Shown here: one piece after another, positions 35,460 to 43,944 of the stretch
Position numbering within the stretch: position 1 is the stretch's first letter
Layout of the letters: every line of letters starts with the position of its first letter
Program-made: the position numbers and the translations under genes
The notes under the pieces: model-generated
Databases searched by the model: none
What the model was told of the DNA's origin: nothing
What the model saw: the letters and a program-made list of their open reading frames with translations, nothing else
DNA from: an uncultured Oscillospiraceae bacterium
GTDB taxonomy: Bacteria > Bacillota > Clostridia > Oscillospirales > Oscillospiraceae
Direction: 5' to 3'
Length of the DNA stretch: 64,000 bases
NCBI GenBank assembly: GCA_947626845.1
Contig: CANQTW010000004.1
Coordinates: forward strand, 52,458-116,457

Positions 35460-36188
35460 ATGAGGCTTTTACTGATACGGCACGCCGATCCGGATTACGA
35501 AAACGACTCCCTGACACCCACCGGCTGGCATGAGGCGGAGCGGCTGGCGGAGGGCCTGCGGGGGGAAAAGATCGACTGGTTCTACGTCTCCCCCCTGGGA
35601 CGGGCGCGGGACACCGCGTCCCTGACACTGAGGGAATTCGGGCGGGAGGCGGAGGTCTGCGACTGGCTGCGGGAGTTCTGGGCGCCTATCCAGCGGCCCG
35701 ATGACGATACCCAGGCGCACATCACCTGGGACTGGCTGCCGGAGGACTGGCGCAACGAACCGATCCTCTATGACCGAGACCGCTGGTACACCCACCCCGT
35801 CATGGCCGCGGGAAACGTGAAGGCGGAGTATGACCGGGTGACCGCCGGCCTGGACGCGCTTCTGGCCCGCCACGGCTATGTCCGGGACGGGGGCCTTTAC
35901 CGGGCGGAACGGCCCAACCACGAGACCGTGGCTCTCTTCTGCCACTACGGCGTGGGGTGCGTCCTCTTGAGCCATCTGCTGGGCGCCTCGCCCATGATCT
36001 TCTGGCACGGCCTGTGCGCCGCGCCGTCCTCCGTCACCACCGTCCTCACCGAGGAGCGCCGGCAGGGCGTCGCCTCCTTTCGGGTCTGGCGCTACGGGGA
36101 CGTGTCCCATCTTCTGAAATACGGCGAGGAGCCGTCCTTCTCCGCCCGCTTCTGCGAGTGCTGGACCGACGGCACCCGCCACGACTGA
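35460..36188 (+). CDS. Histidine phosphatase family protein
   Basis: This 242-residue cytosolic protein belongs to the phosphoglycerate-mutase-like superfamily. The catalytic RH motif is LLIRHADPD at the N-terminus, the second half has SPLGRARDTA, and the second His is in VALFCHYGVG. The substrate is not predictable. I chose the ATG at 35460, with a GAGGGGG ribosome-binding site, because the motif normally sits within the first ten residues; the longer frame adds 27 Lys-rich residues with no homology pattern. Confidence 0.9.
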   Translation: MRLLLIRHADPDYENDSLTPTGWHEAERLAEGLRGEKIDWFYVSPLGRARDTASLTLREFGREAEVCDWLREFWAPIQRPDDDTQAHITWDWLPEDWRNEPILYDRDRWYTHPVMAAGNVKAEYDRVTAGLDALLARHGYVRDGGLYRAERPNHETVALFCHYGVGCVLLSHLLGASPMIFWHGLCAAPSSVTTVLTEERRQGVASFRVWRYGDVSHLLKYGEEPSFSARFCECWTDGTRHD

Positions 36189-36313
36189 GGCTCCGTATCC
36201 TGAACGCCCGTAAAGCGAGCGGATACGGCGGAGGTCCCGTAAAATGCCGCCGCGCCTCTGCAAAAATCTCCCCAAGGGCGGGGAAATTTTAAGGAAAGAA
36301 TGGTCTTTTCGGC

Positions 36314-37702
36314 ATGAAATCAGCAAGCGAACGCAAATCCGGTATGCTCTCCGGCTCCATCTGGGACAAGATATTGCTCTTTGCCCTGCCTCTGGCGGCC
36401 ACCAGCATCCTCCAGCAGGTCTTTAACGCCGCGGACGTGGCGGTGGTGGGCCGGTTCGTGGGCAACGCCGCCCAGGCGGCGGTGGGGAGCAACGGCCCCA
36501 TCATCGGACTGCTGGTCAACCTGTTCATCGGGCTGTCCCTGGGCACCAACGTGCTGGTGAGCCAGTTCATCGGCGCTGGCAACCGAGAGGGCGTCCGAAA
36601 GACGGTACATACCTCCATCCTCCTGGGACTCATCGGCGGCGTGGGGCTGGCCGTGCTGGGGTGGTTCATCTCCTCCCCGGTGGTGACCATGATGGACGTG
36701 CCCGACGACGTCCACGACATGGCGGTGCTGTACCTGCGCATCTATCTGATGGGGATGCCCGTCATCCTGCTCTACAACTTCCTGTCCGCCGTCTTTCGCG
36801 GCCAGGGCGACACGAAAACGCCGCTGATCGTGCTGTTTATCTCCGGCATCGTCAACGTGGTCCTGAACCTGGTCTTTGTGGCCGGGTTCCACATGACGGT
36901 GGACGGCGTGGCCATCGCCACGGTGGTGTCCAACCTGGTCAGCTCCGCCGTCCTGCTGTGGCTTCTGATCCGCCGCCGGGACCAGGTACGGGTGGAGCTG
37001 CGCTATCTGCGGATCGACCTTTTCACCCTGAAGCGCATCCTCCAGGTGGGCCTGCCCGCCGGAGTACAGAGCATGGTCTTTTCCGTGGCCAACATCACCA
37101 TCCAGCGGGCCCTCAACTCCCTGGGCACCGTGGTCATGGCCGGCTCCTCGGCCGCCAACTACGTGGAGAGCTTCACCTACTCGGTGCTCAGCTCCTTCGG
37201 GCAGGCCGTCACCACCTTCGTGGGCCAGAACTGCGGCGCGGGCAATCTGGACCGGTGCCGCCGGTCCCTGAAGGTCACCCTCCTGATCGGCTATATCTTC
37301 TTCGGCGCGGCGGTGCTCCTTCTGCTGACCTTCGCCACCCCACTGCTGCGCATCTTCAACAAGGACCCGGCGGTCATCGAAAACGGCCTTATCCGCATCC
37401 GCTACATGTTCCTGGGCCACACCTTCTCCCTGGCGGTGGAGGTGCTGTCCGGCTACATGCGCGGCTTCGGCTACAGCCTCGTACCGGCCATCTGTTCCCT
37501 GGTCTTTGTCTGCGGCAGCCGGTTTTTCTGGGTGTTTGTGGTCTTCCCGGCTGATCCCACCTTCGGGACACTGATGATGGTCTACCCCGTCAGCCTCAGC
37601 ATCACCGCCACCGTCATCGCCGCCGCCTGCTTCCTGTCCCGTAAAAGGATGTACGCCCATGTCTCCACCGTCCCCCAAAAGCCGGCGGAGGAGGGGGTAT
37701 AA
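36314..37702 (+). CDS. MATE-family efflux transporter
   Basis: This 462-residue integral membrane protein has about twelve transmembrane helices in two similar halves, each starting with the MATE pattern (ILLFALPLAATSILQQVFNAADVAVVGRFVG in the first half). It exchanges Na+ or H+ for cationic compounds. Substrate and regulation are not evident. It is read rightward, about 125 nt after the phosphatase gene, and a second MATE gene lies nearby on the other strand. Confidence 0.94.
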   Translation: MKSASERKSGMLSGSIWDKILLFALPLAATSILQQVFNAADVAVVGRFVGNAAQAAVGSNGPIIGLLVNLFIGLSLGTNVLVSQFIGAGNREGVRKTVHTSILLGLIGGVGLAVLGWFISSPVVTMMDVPDDVHDMAVLYLRIYLMGMPVILLYNFLSAVFRGQGDTKTPLIVLFISGIVNVVLNLVFVAGFHMTVDGVAIATVVSNLVSSAVLLWLLIRRRDQVRVELRYLRIDLFTLKRILQVGLPAGVQSMVFSVANITIQRALNSLGTVVMAGSSAANYVESFTYSVLSSFGQAVTTFVGQNCGAGNLDRCRRSLKVTLLIGYIFFGAAVLLLLTFATPLLRIFNKDPAVIENGLIRIRYMFLGHTFSLAVEVLSGYMRGFGYSLVPAICSLVFVCGSRFFWVFVVFPADPTFGTLMMVYPVSLSITATVIAAACFLSRKRMYAHVSTVPQKPAEEGV

Positions 37703-37809
37703 TACTAATAATTTGACGCTCTCGACGGCCTTTTTGCGCCGCTGGGTGTCTCTTTCCAGTTGAAAACCCGTATGAAAACGTGGTATTTGAATTTATCCGG
37801 TGAGAAATT

Positions 37810-37850
37810 GCAATATTGCTATTGATTTTCCTTAAAAAGCAATGTAAAAT
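37810..37850 (+). promoter_or_regulatory. Promoter of the GNAT/SecB-like cassette with adjacent palindrome
   Basis: TTGATT (37822-37827), a 17-nt spacer and TAAAAT (37845-37850) precede the cassette. The 10-bp perfect palindrome GCAATATTGC (37810-37819) abuts the -35 element and could be an autoregulation site. Confidence 0.6.
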
Positions 37851-37890
37851 AGTATCGGTATATTCTTGAGGCCGGTTGGTGATTCAGCCT

Positions 37891-38409
37891 ATGTCAAGTT
37901 TAAAATTCCAAATGATGACCAGCCCACGTTTTCCGAAGGATTTTTCCTGCGGCGTATCCAGTGTTGATGATTTGATAGCAAGCGCGTTTTCTTTGACTAT
38001 GATGAGGCAGGGAAAGGCATACAATATACTGGTCGATGATGAGATAGTTGGCAGCTGTATGTTCAGGTTCTCCGTTATCAAGGACGAGAACGACGAATAT
38101 TATTCCAATGATCACGCCTACCCTGTTGTGGAAATTGTATATATCGCCGTTGACAAACGCATTCAGCACAGAAAGATCGGAACTATGGCCTTGGATTATT
38201 TTATTAGCCTAATCAAATCGATTGTCTCGGACCTGCCCGTTCGATTTATTGTTCTCAATGCGTTTAACCACCTGGAAAAGTGGTATAATAACAGAGGATT
38301 CCGTCCCGTTGAATTTGTGAAAGATGACCTGCATCCGGGCACAAAGCATATGCGGATGGATTTACTGGATCACACTTTGGTGGATCAATATATAGGTCAG
38401 CTCTCATAG
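37891..38409 (+). CDS. GNAT acetyltransferase, candidate toxin of a toxin-antitoxin-chaperone cassette
   Basis: This 172-residue protein is a GNAT enzyme. Its N-terminus, FPKDFSCGVSSVDDLIASA, resembles the F-x-CG-x-x-x-L-(N/D) opening of GNAT toxins such as TacT and AtaT. The C-terminal LEKWYNNRGFRPV matches the (F/W)Y-x-x-x-GF acceptor-site block. A canonical Q/R-x-x-G-x-G/A loop is seen as IQHRKIGTMA. I prefer the ATG at 37891, with GGTGAT 7 nt upstream; a TTG five codons earlier is also open. It is the first of three closely spaced AT-richer genes. The toxin role is inferred from cassette order and not proven. Confidence 0.75.
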   Translation: MSSLKFQMMTSPRFPKDFSCGVSSVDDLIASAFSLTMMRQGKAYNILVDDEIVGSCMFRFSVIKDENDEYYSNDHAYPVVEIVYIAVDKRIQHRKIGTMALDYFISLIKSIVSDLPVRFIVLNAFNHLEKWYNNRGFRPVEFVKDDLHPGTKHMRMDLLDHTLVDQYIGQLS

Positions 38410-38421
38410 GAGGTGTATAAT

Positions 38422-38748
38422 ATGGCAATACTTCTTTTACAGCATGAACACGCACAGGAGTTTTTTGAAAGAGCGTTACATCCCGACAGGGAGGAGCTTC
38501 GTGAAAGGGACGAATATTTTGCCAGACTCTCTGAGATGTTCGGAAATGTAACAGACACAGACGAGATGGAGTTTGAAATTCCCGACATCGATGTGGCCGG
38601 TCTCCTGGGGAGAAAGAATAGATATATGTCAGCCGTCAGCGATTGGACGAATTATTTTCTCTCCTGGGATTTCGACGCCGGTTTTTCCGGTACAAAGCCA
38701 CATTTTGACGATACTTACGGATATGACTTTGCCGATAGCGCGGCCTGA
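38422..38748 (+). CDS. Small acidic protein, candidate antitoxin partner, unrecognised
   Basis: This 108-residue protein is rich in Asp, Glu, Phe and Tyr, with a calculated acidic character obvious from the sequence. I do not recognise the family. Helical N-terminal half (LLLQHEHAQEFFERALHPDR) and an aromatic, probably disordered C-terminus (YDFADSAA end). The ATG has AGGAGGTG 7 nt upstream and starts 12 nt after the GNAT gene. A SecB-like chaperone gene follows 17 nt later. In toxin-antitoxin-chaperone systems the middle gene is an antitoxin that the SecB-like protein protects; that role is only an inference here. Confidence 0.7.
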   Translation: MAILLLQHEHAQEFFERALHPDREELRERDEYFARLSEMFGNVTDTDEMEFEIPDIDVAGLLGRKNRYMSAVSDWTNYFLSWDFDAGFSGTKPHFDDTYGYDFADSAA

Positions 38749-38765
38749 ATGAAGCGAGGTGCTTT

Positions 38766-39173
38766 ATGAATCCGGACAACACAAGCGTATTGAAGCTTCA
38801 ATCCATGGTGTTTGACGAGATATCCTTTACCCGTAGTGGATTTCAGAACGATAAAAGGCTGGAGTTGGAGTTTGGTTTTTCCTTTTCGGAAACCGAGGAC
38901 GAGGATTTTATCGCGCGCATCGAGGTTACCGGCAAAAAAGAGGAGGAGTACACACTGCATGTTCGTCTTTCGGGATATTTTTCCCTCCCCAAGGACGTGG
39001 ACAGACGTGATACGCTTATGCGAAAAAACACCCTGGCGATCCTTTTCCCCTATCTGAGAAGCGAAGTCACTCTCCTGACCGCGCAGCCAAACGTAGAACC
39101 TGTCGTTCTACCCCCCATGAACGTGGGAAATATGCTTGACGACGCAATGAAACAATCAAGTACTAAACAGTGA
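38766..39173 (+). CDS. SecB-like chaperone
   Basis: This 135-residue protein aligns by eye along its full length with SecB. The strand pattern LKLQSMVFDEISF, LELEFGFSF and FIARIEVTGKK, the LHVRLSGYFSL block and especially NTLAILFPYLRSEVTLLTAQPNVEPVVLPPMN match SecB's conserved ILFPYAR...L.P.N region. Firmicutes do not use SecB for general secretion; solitary SecB-like proteins in such genomes usually belong to toxin-antitoxin-chaperone operons. It is the last gene of the cassette and ends at a strong terminator. Confidence 0.85.
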   Translation: MNPDNTSVLKLQSMVFDEISFTRSGFQNDKRLELEFGFSFSETEDEDFIARIEVTGKKEEEYTLHVRLSGYFSLPKDVDRRDTLMRKNTLAILFPYLRSEVTLLTAQPNVEPVVLPPMNVGNMLDDAMKQSSTKQ

Positions 39174-39221
39174 CAAAAAGAGCCTGACGCAAGGATACTT
39201 CCGCGTCAGGCTCTTTTTGTC
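39172..39221. terminator. Bidirectional terminator between SecB-like and MATE genes
   Basis: A perfect 19-bp stem (39172-39190 with 39203-39221) has an A-rich left edge and a T-rich right edge. It can end transcription of the cassette (rightward) and of the MATE gene (leftward). Confidence 0.9.
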
Positions 39222-39225
39222 AAAT

Positions 39226-40605
39226 TCATTGGATCTGATTATCGATATGTCTCTTCTCATATCCCCTGTACACCGCCACTGACAGCGCCACGGTGAGGAT
39301 ATCGGCGCAAAGCTGGCTCCAGACGATGCCCTGCATCCCTACGAGCCGGTTGAGGATAAAGAGCATGGGGATATTGAACACCAGCCAGCGGGTCACGCCC
39401 AGAAACAGCGCGTACCGGCCCTTGCCGAAGCCGTTGAACAGGTAGACGTGGAAGAAGCTCAGGAACATCAGGGGCGTCGCCAGCACCCTGGCCCGCAGGA
39501 AGCCGGTGCCAAGCCGCACCACCTCCGGCGAATCCTTGATGAAAAAGCTCATGATCTGTCCGGCGAACAGCTCGTACAGGGCGATGCTGACGGCAGCGCA
39601 CACAAGCCCCAGGAGCATACTGTACCGCTTCGTCTCCCGCATCCGCTTCAGGTTGCCGGCGGAATAGTTGTAGGCGACAATGGGCATCATCCCCTGGCAG
39701 ATGCCCACGCCCACATTCAGCGGCAGGCGCTCGGCCTTCAGGACGATCCCCACCGCCGTCAGGGCGTTGCCGGAGTAAGCGCTCATGAGCCGGTCAATGA
39801 CCACATAATCCAGGTCGAACAGCAGTGTGGAGATGGCCGAGGGCAGGCCCACGGTGAAGATGCCCGCGATATTGGCCCTCTGCGGGAGCTTGCGCGGCGA
39901 GCAAAGCCGCAGGACCGGCTGGTCGCGCATCAGCAGGATCGTCACGATGAAATAGCCGCAGGCGATGCAGTTGGAAAGGCACGTGGCCAGGCCCGCGCCC
40001 ACAATCTCCCGCCCCTCCGGCATGAGCACGAACATAAACAGCGGGTCCAGGGCGATGTTAATAAGGCCCCCCATGGTGATGCCGAAGCCGGCTTTTTTCG
40101 ACTCCCCCACGCTTCTCAGGAGCGCCGCCAGGGTATTGGACAGCACCGTCGGCACCCCGCCCAGGGTGATGACGAAGAAGGCGTAGGCCGAGGCGTACTG
40201 AAAATTCTCCTCGTCCGCTCCCAGCGCCCGCATCAGCGGCGCGTTGAAAAAGAGCACGCCCAGAGAGAAGAGGGCCGCCACCAGCACGCTGATGTAGACG
40301 CTCAGACTGTAGACCCGCCGCGCCTCTTCTGTCTCCTTCCGCCCCAAAAGCCGCGACACCAGCGCTCCGCCGCCGATGCCGGCCAGGCCTGAGATGGAGA
40401 GGGAGATATTGAATACCGGCAGGATCAGCGACGCGCCGCCCACCATGGCGGCGTTGCCCGTCCTCCCGATAAAAAACGTGTCCGCGATGTTGTAGATCAG
40501 GACGATCAGCTGGCTGATCACCGTGGGCACCGCCATGGTGCGCACAGCCTGGGGCACCGGCATCGTCTCAAAAAGCGCGGTGTTTTTCCGATCCGCCGTG
40601 TCCAT
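39226..40605 (-). CDS. MATE-family efflux transporter
   Basis: This is a 459-residue, roughly twelve-helix transporter of the MATE/DinF group, with the first-half motif VISQLIVLIYNIADTFFIGRTGN. It probably exports organic cations or other toxic compounds by ion antiport. I chose the ATG at 40605, with GGGGGTGG upstream, over a longer frame that begins inside the neighbouring gene's end. It follows the GNAT gene by 47 nt and may share its transcript. Confidence 0.93.
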   Translation of the reverse strand: MDTADRKNTALFETMPVPQAVRTMAVPTVISQLIVLIYNIADTFFIGRTGNAAMVGGASLILPVFNISLSISGLAGIGGGALVSRLLGRKETEEARRVYSLSVYISVLVAALFSLGVLFFNAPLMRALGADEENFQYASAYAFFVITLGGVPTVLSNTLAALLRSVGESKKAGFGITMGGLINIALDPLFMFVLMPEGREIVGAGLATCLSNCIACGYFIVTILLMRDQPVLRLCSPRKLPQRANIAGIFTVGLPSAISTLLFDLDYVVIDRLMSAYSGNALTAVGIVLKAERLPLNVGVGICQGMMPIVAYNYSAGNLKRMRETKRYSMLLGLVCAAVSIALYELFAGQIMSFFIKDSPEVVRLGTGFLRARVLATPLMFLSFFHVYLFNGFGKGRYALFLGVTRWLVFNIPMLFILNRLVGMQGIVWSQLCADILTVALSVAVYRGYEKRHIDNQIQ

Positions 40606-40652
40606 TTCCCCACCCCCTAAAATCTCATTATACGGCAGGCGTCTCCCGCCGG

Positions 40653-41105
40653 TCAACCGATCTTTTTCACATAGACCCTGGAGAGTTCCCCGTCCATATC
40701 CCTCAACTGCGTCCTGTATTCACAGCCGTATTTCTCATATAGGCCGGTGTGGTTGGTGGAGATGTACACCTCTTTCACACCCTCCTGTCCGGCCAGCCGC
40801 TCGATCTCCTGAAAGAGCAGGCCCGCATAGCGGTGCCCCCGGTAATTTGGAAACGTATAAACAAACCCCATCCACGGCGTCAGCTCCGTGGGCTGGATAT
40901 CGTCCTTTTGCGCGTAGGTGCAAAAGGAGATCAGCTCCTCCCCCTCCGTCAGCAGAAGCACCCTGGAGCCCTCTCCCACAGCCTCGAAAAACGTCCCGCG
41001 GCTGAGAAGCTCATGCAAAAACGCCCCCGCGCCCCAATCGCACTTCCCAATCTCCTCCAGCCAGTGCTCCTGCCGCCCGCTTTCAAAATAGTTGATTACC
41101 GTCAT
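40653..41105 (-). CDS. GNAT-family N-acetyltransferase
   Basis: This 149-residue enzyme has the acetyl-CoA-binding segment MGFVYTFPNYRGHRYAGLLFQEIERLA (R-G-H-R-Y-A-G core) and a C-terminal TNHTGLYEKYGCEY block. The acceptor is unknown. I chose the ATG at 41105, starting MTVINYFESG, because the upstream extension is basic and unsupported. It sits between the P-loop kinase-like gene and the MATE gene. Confidence 0.85.
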   Translation of the reverse strand: MTVINYFESGRQEHWLEEIGKCDWGAGAFLHELLSRGTFFEAVGEGSRVLLLTEGEELISFCTYAQKDDIQPTELTPWMGFVYTFPNYRGHRYAGLLFQEIERLAGQEGVKEVYISTNHTGLYEKYGCEYRTQLRDMDGELSRVYVKKIG

Positions 41106-41167
41106 AAAACATACCCTTCCAAAACTCCCACGTCCCCGCCGCGCGGAGAATCTGTGTCCTTTGCGAA

Positions 41168-41178
41168 TTTGATACAAA
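41168..41178. repeat. TTTGATACAAA motif, copy 1 of 3
   Basis: The same motif appears at 41899-41909 (inverted) and 41938-41947, flanking both sides of the P-loop gene. These may be binding sites of an unseen regulator or remnants of a cassette border. Confidence 0.35.
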
Positions 41179-41186
41179 AAGATATT

Positions 41187-41855
41187 TTATTTGTATAATC
41201 CAAAATGTTTTGCTATTGCATCGCAGACTTCTTCTTTTGTATCTACCCCGTGATCTTCTCTGACGATTGTGAAAAAACCGCTGTCAACAAATTCGTCATA
41301 GTGCTTTTGGCTATTAATAAGGGCAAGTCCGCGCCGATAGTTTTCCATAACGGCTTCGGGATCATCGCAGGTTTTGATCACATCCAAGATAAATTGCTTT
41401 TCCGGATCGTTTCGGTCAAAGAAGCGATCCACGCTCATGGCTTGCGGGCAAAGCATAACGGCAACGTGGTTGTAATCGGATATTTCCTTTAATACGTCAA
41501 TCGGAATATTGGTATCCACGATAACTTTCTGATCTCTTGATATTGATATCAACTCGGCCACTTCAAATTCCGCGGCTTCTCTCCCTACACCGAACATCCA
41601 TCGCTCATATTCTTCCGGAGAGCGCGTCACAAAATCTTTCCAATCGGTAAGATGATTGAGGTAACAAATATCCGGCTGTAAATCCGGCGTCGCCACGATA
41701 TTAGATACTGCACTGTGATAGTTTTCTCCGCAAAAGATCATGTCAAATTTGTCGGCAAGCATTTTTACCGTCGTTGACTTTCCGGCATAAGCTGTACCCG
41801 TAATAAAGTATACATTCTTCAGGTAGTGCTTAAGAATGTTATTCGCAATATTCAT
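41187..41855 (-). CDS. P-loop NTPase, kinase-like, function unknown
   Basis: This 222-residue protein has an N-terminal nucleotide loop FITGTAYAGKST, a Walker-B-like KVIVDTNIP and an Arg/Asp-rich lid region typical of small-molecule or nucleoside-type kinases. The substrate cannot be assigned. Its codon use is AT-richer than most neighbours. The ATG follows GGAGGTGATCAACA. In the uninterrupted chromosome it would lie directly after the NUDIX hydrolase gene (about 140 nt), so the two may act on related nucleotides. Confidence 0.8.
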   Translation of the reverse strand: MNIANNILKHYLKNVYFITGTAYAGKSTTVKMLADKFDMIFCGENYHSAVSNIVATPDLQPDICYLNHLTDWKDFVTRSPEEYERWMFGVGREAAEFEVAELISISRDQKVIVDTNIPIDVLKEISDYNHVAVMLCPQAMSVDRFFDRNDPEKQFILDVIKTCDDPEAVMENYRRGLALINSQKHYDEFVDSGFFTIVREDHGVDTKEEVCDAIAKHFGLYK

Positions 41856-41898
41856 TGTTGATCACCTCCGCAAAACGCTTATTCGTTCTTTTCTCGGC

Positions 41899-41947
41899 TT
41901 TGTATCAAACTCTGCAAGATTAAATCGATGTGATATTTTTGATACAA
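41899..41947. repeat. Inverted pair of TTTGATACAA motifs upstream of the P-loop gene
   Basis: TTTGTATCAAA (41899-41909) and TTTGATACAA (41938-41947) face each other across 28 nt in the leader of the P-loop gene. A third copy lies after that gene at 41168-41178. The placement suggests an operator. Confidence 0.4.
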
Positions 41948-41995
41948 TGTTTTTTCATTAATCGCAATGCCGTTATTCGCTCAAAATCCGAGGCG

Positions 41996-42283
41996 TCAGG
42001 ATCGGGACAGAGACAAAAATCCCCGTCTCTTTGCCTCATTTATCAAATGCGGCTGGATATCAGGATACGTCCATCTTTCCGGCAGCTCATCCAACAACTC
42101 GATTTCCTCAATTTCACTATGTAACTCTGTTTCAAAAGACTCGATATCGGCAAGAAACAACATACCGAAGGTTTCCTCGCCGCCAAAATTATCAGGTGCT
42201 GTCACAGAATACACACAAACAGGCTTTATTTCAAATTTTACAGCGCCGGTTTCTTCATAAAGCTCCCGCTTTGCTGTATCTAT
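41996..42283 (-). pseudogene. NUDIX hydrolase, C-terminal part (disrupted by insertion)
   Basis: This is the distal part of a NUDIX hydrolase gene, containing ATAKRELYEETGAVKF-like residues (the RE-L-x-EE-T-G half of the NUDIX box) and the rest of the fold. The N-terminal part lies 4.48 kb away at 46761-46919. Joining the two at the shared TATA gives one open frame of 147 codons with a perfect G-x5-E-x7-RE-L-x-EE-x-G box. A start codon inside the inserted element (42313) could express this fragment with nine foreign residues, but it lacks half the metal-binding box and should be inactive. Confidence 0.9.
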
Positions 42284-42295
42284 ACTAGCCTCTTT

Positions 42296-42309
42296 AGTAT
42301 ACGAACACC
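42296..42309 (+). repeat. Left inner arm of the attachment site
   Basis: AGTATACGAACACC here is the exact inverse complement of 46737-46750. It lies between the TATA core and the recombinase stop codon. Confidence 0.85.
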
Positions 42310-43944
42310 TCACTGAAAAAAATCCGGGTTATCCTCGTTTCCTTCCAGACCGTTAAGCAGGCTTTCGCGCATTTTTGCGGTAGCTTCTGTTGGGGCCTCC
42401 CGATATTCTCCGAGCATGGATTCGATGGTGCGGCTGTTCTCAATAAGCTGCTTCATTTCCTCAAACGGCAGTTCCCTCCGGTCATCGGTATAATGGAACG
42501 TAATCACCAGCTTATCCGGGAAAACATAAATCTTGCCGATAAAACTGTCTAACAGGTGTCTCCGTGTGTCAGGGTTGTTGATGTCACCAACGAAACTGTC
42601 CAGATAGCGGAGGATATCTTCCTGTTTCAGGGCATACTTCATCCGGTTCTGTTCCGCCAGGAGCGCGTCGCTCAACATGCTTTTCTGGCTTTCCAGAACG
42701 TTCATCTGCTCTGCCATCGTATCGCCGAAAATGCCCTTCTCAATCGCTTTGATGATGTTGGAGAGCTTGCCCTCGACTTCTTTTAACCGGGCCTTTAACG
42801 ATTCCTCATAGGCTTCACTGCCTTCATTCTGGCTTACATGATAAGCATAGCACATGCCGGAGACCAGAATACGGTATGCAGGCTGCCGGAACAGTTCCTG
42901 TATCACATACAGGACAATCATCTCCATGAGTTCCTTGCGCTGGTTCTTCAGGGGACAAAGATGCCTCCTGTGGTTTTTGCAGGAATAATAATGGTACGGG
43001 TTGCCGATCTTGTTTTTTCCGCTGATTCCCTGCATGGCTTCGCCGCAAAGGCCGCAGTAAATCTTTCCGGACAGCCAGTAGTCCTCTATTGTGGTATCCG
43101 GGCGGACTTTCCTGACCGCGCCTTTGCCGCCGCGGCTGTTGGCCCGCAGCTTTTCCTGAACTGTGAGGAACATATCGTCACTGACCAGACGCGGTATCCC
43201 GTCCGGGACTATGACACTCCCGAACTTGTATTCCCCGATATATGCCCGGTTTTTCAGGATGCCGTGCAGTGTGCCGACAGTAAATTCGTTCCCGCGGGCA
43301 GTACGCAGCCCCGCATCATTCAGGGTGTTGCATATCTTCTGCATCGGTACACCCTCTGCGTAGTCCTTGAAGATGCGGCGCACGATGGGAGCCGTTTCGG
43401 TGTTGACCTGGTATCTCTGTTCAGGTTTGCCCGTGTAGCCAAAAACCTTCCGCCCGTTATACAGGGCGTTCTCCGCATTGTAGGTCAGGCCGCGCATGAC
43501 GTTCTTCCGATGCGACACGATAAACGACGCCGCCATAGCCTCGTAGATGCTTTCCATCAGGATTTGTGTGGCTTCATCGTCCTCCGGGATGGCTTCGGCA
43601 ACATAGGAGATTTTGACGCCGCACTCCCGGAGCCGCTTCTTGGCAAGGACAGCATCTATTCTGTCGCGGGAAAGGCGGTCTGTTTTCCACAGTATCAGAT
43701 AGGCCGGGCGCAGTTTGTCCACCTCGTAAAGCATGCGCTGAAAATCCGGACGCTCATCGCTTGTGCCGGAAATGGCGTGGTCTTCATACTCCTTGATGAT
43801 GTGGTATCCGTGGGCCTTGGCGTAATCATGTGCCGCCTCGCGCTGCTGGTCGATACTGACGTCACGCTGCGCGCCGGAACTGTATCGGTAGTAGCAGATG
43901 GCGTTGCTGCCGGGATTCTGCGTGAACCTTTTGGCCGCCCCCAT
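42310..43944 (-). CDS. Large serine recombinase (integrase)
   Basis: This 544-residue site-specific recombinase has an N-terminal resolvase domain with the catalytic serine in CYYRYSSGAQ, and DRLSRDR near residue 100. A recombinase domain with RRIFKDYAEGVPMQKICNTLN follows, then a zinc ribbon (YCGLCGEAM ... YSCKNHRRHLCP) and a long coiled-coil C-terminus that governs integration versus excision. It ends 26 nt from the left core, and its product should have produced this insertion. The ATG follows AAAGGAGGG. Full length, no frameshift, so the element may still be mobile. Confidence 0.95.
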   Translation of the reverse strand: MGAAKRFTQNPGSNAICYYRYSSGAQRDVSIDQQREAAHDYAKAHGYHIIKEYEDHAISGTSDERPDFQRMLYEVDKLRPAYLILWKTDRLSRDRIDAVLAKKRLRECGVKISYVAEAIPEDDEATQILMESIYEAMAASFIVSHRKNVMRGLTYNAENALYNGRKVFGYTGKPEQRYQVNTETAPIVRRIFKDYAEGVPMQKICNTLNDAGLRTARGNEFTVGTLHGILKNRAYIGEYKFGSVIVPDGIPRLVSDDMFLTVQEKLRANSRGGKGAVRKVRPDTTIEDYWLSGKIYCGLCGEAMQGISGKNKIGNPYHYYSCKNHRRHLCPLKNQRKELMEMIVLYVIQELFRQPAYRILVSGMCYAYHVSQNEGSEAYEESLKARLKEVEGKLSNIIKAIEKGIFGDTMAEQMNVLESQKSMLSDALLAEQNRMKYALKQEDILRYLDSFVGDINNPDTRRHLLDSFIGKIYVFPDKLVITFHYTDDRRELPFEEMKQLIENSRTIESMLGEYREAPTEATAKMRESLLNGLEGNEDNPDFFQ

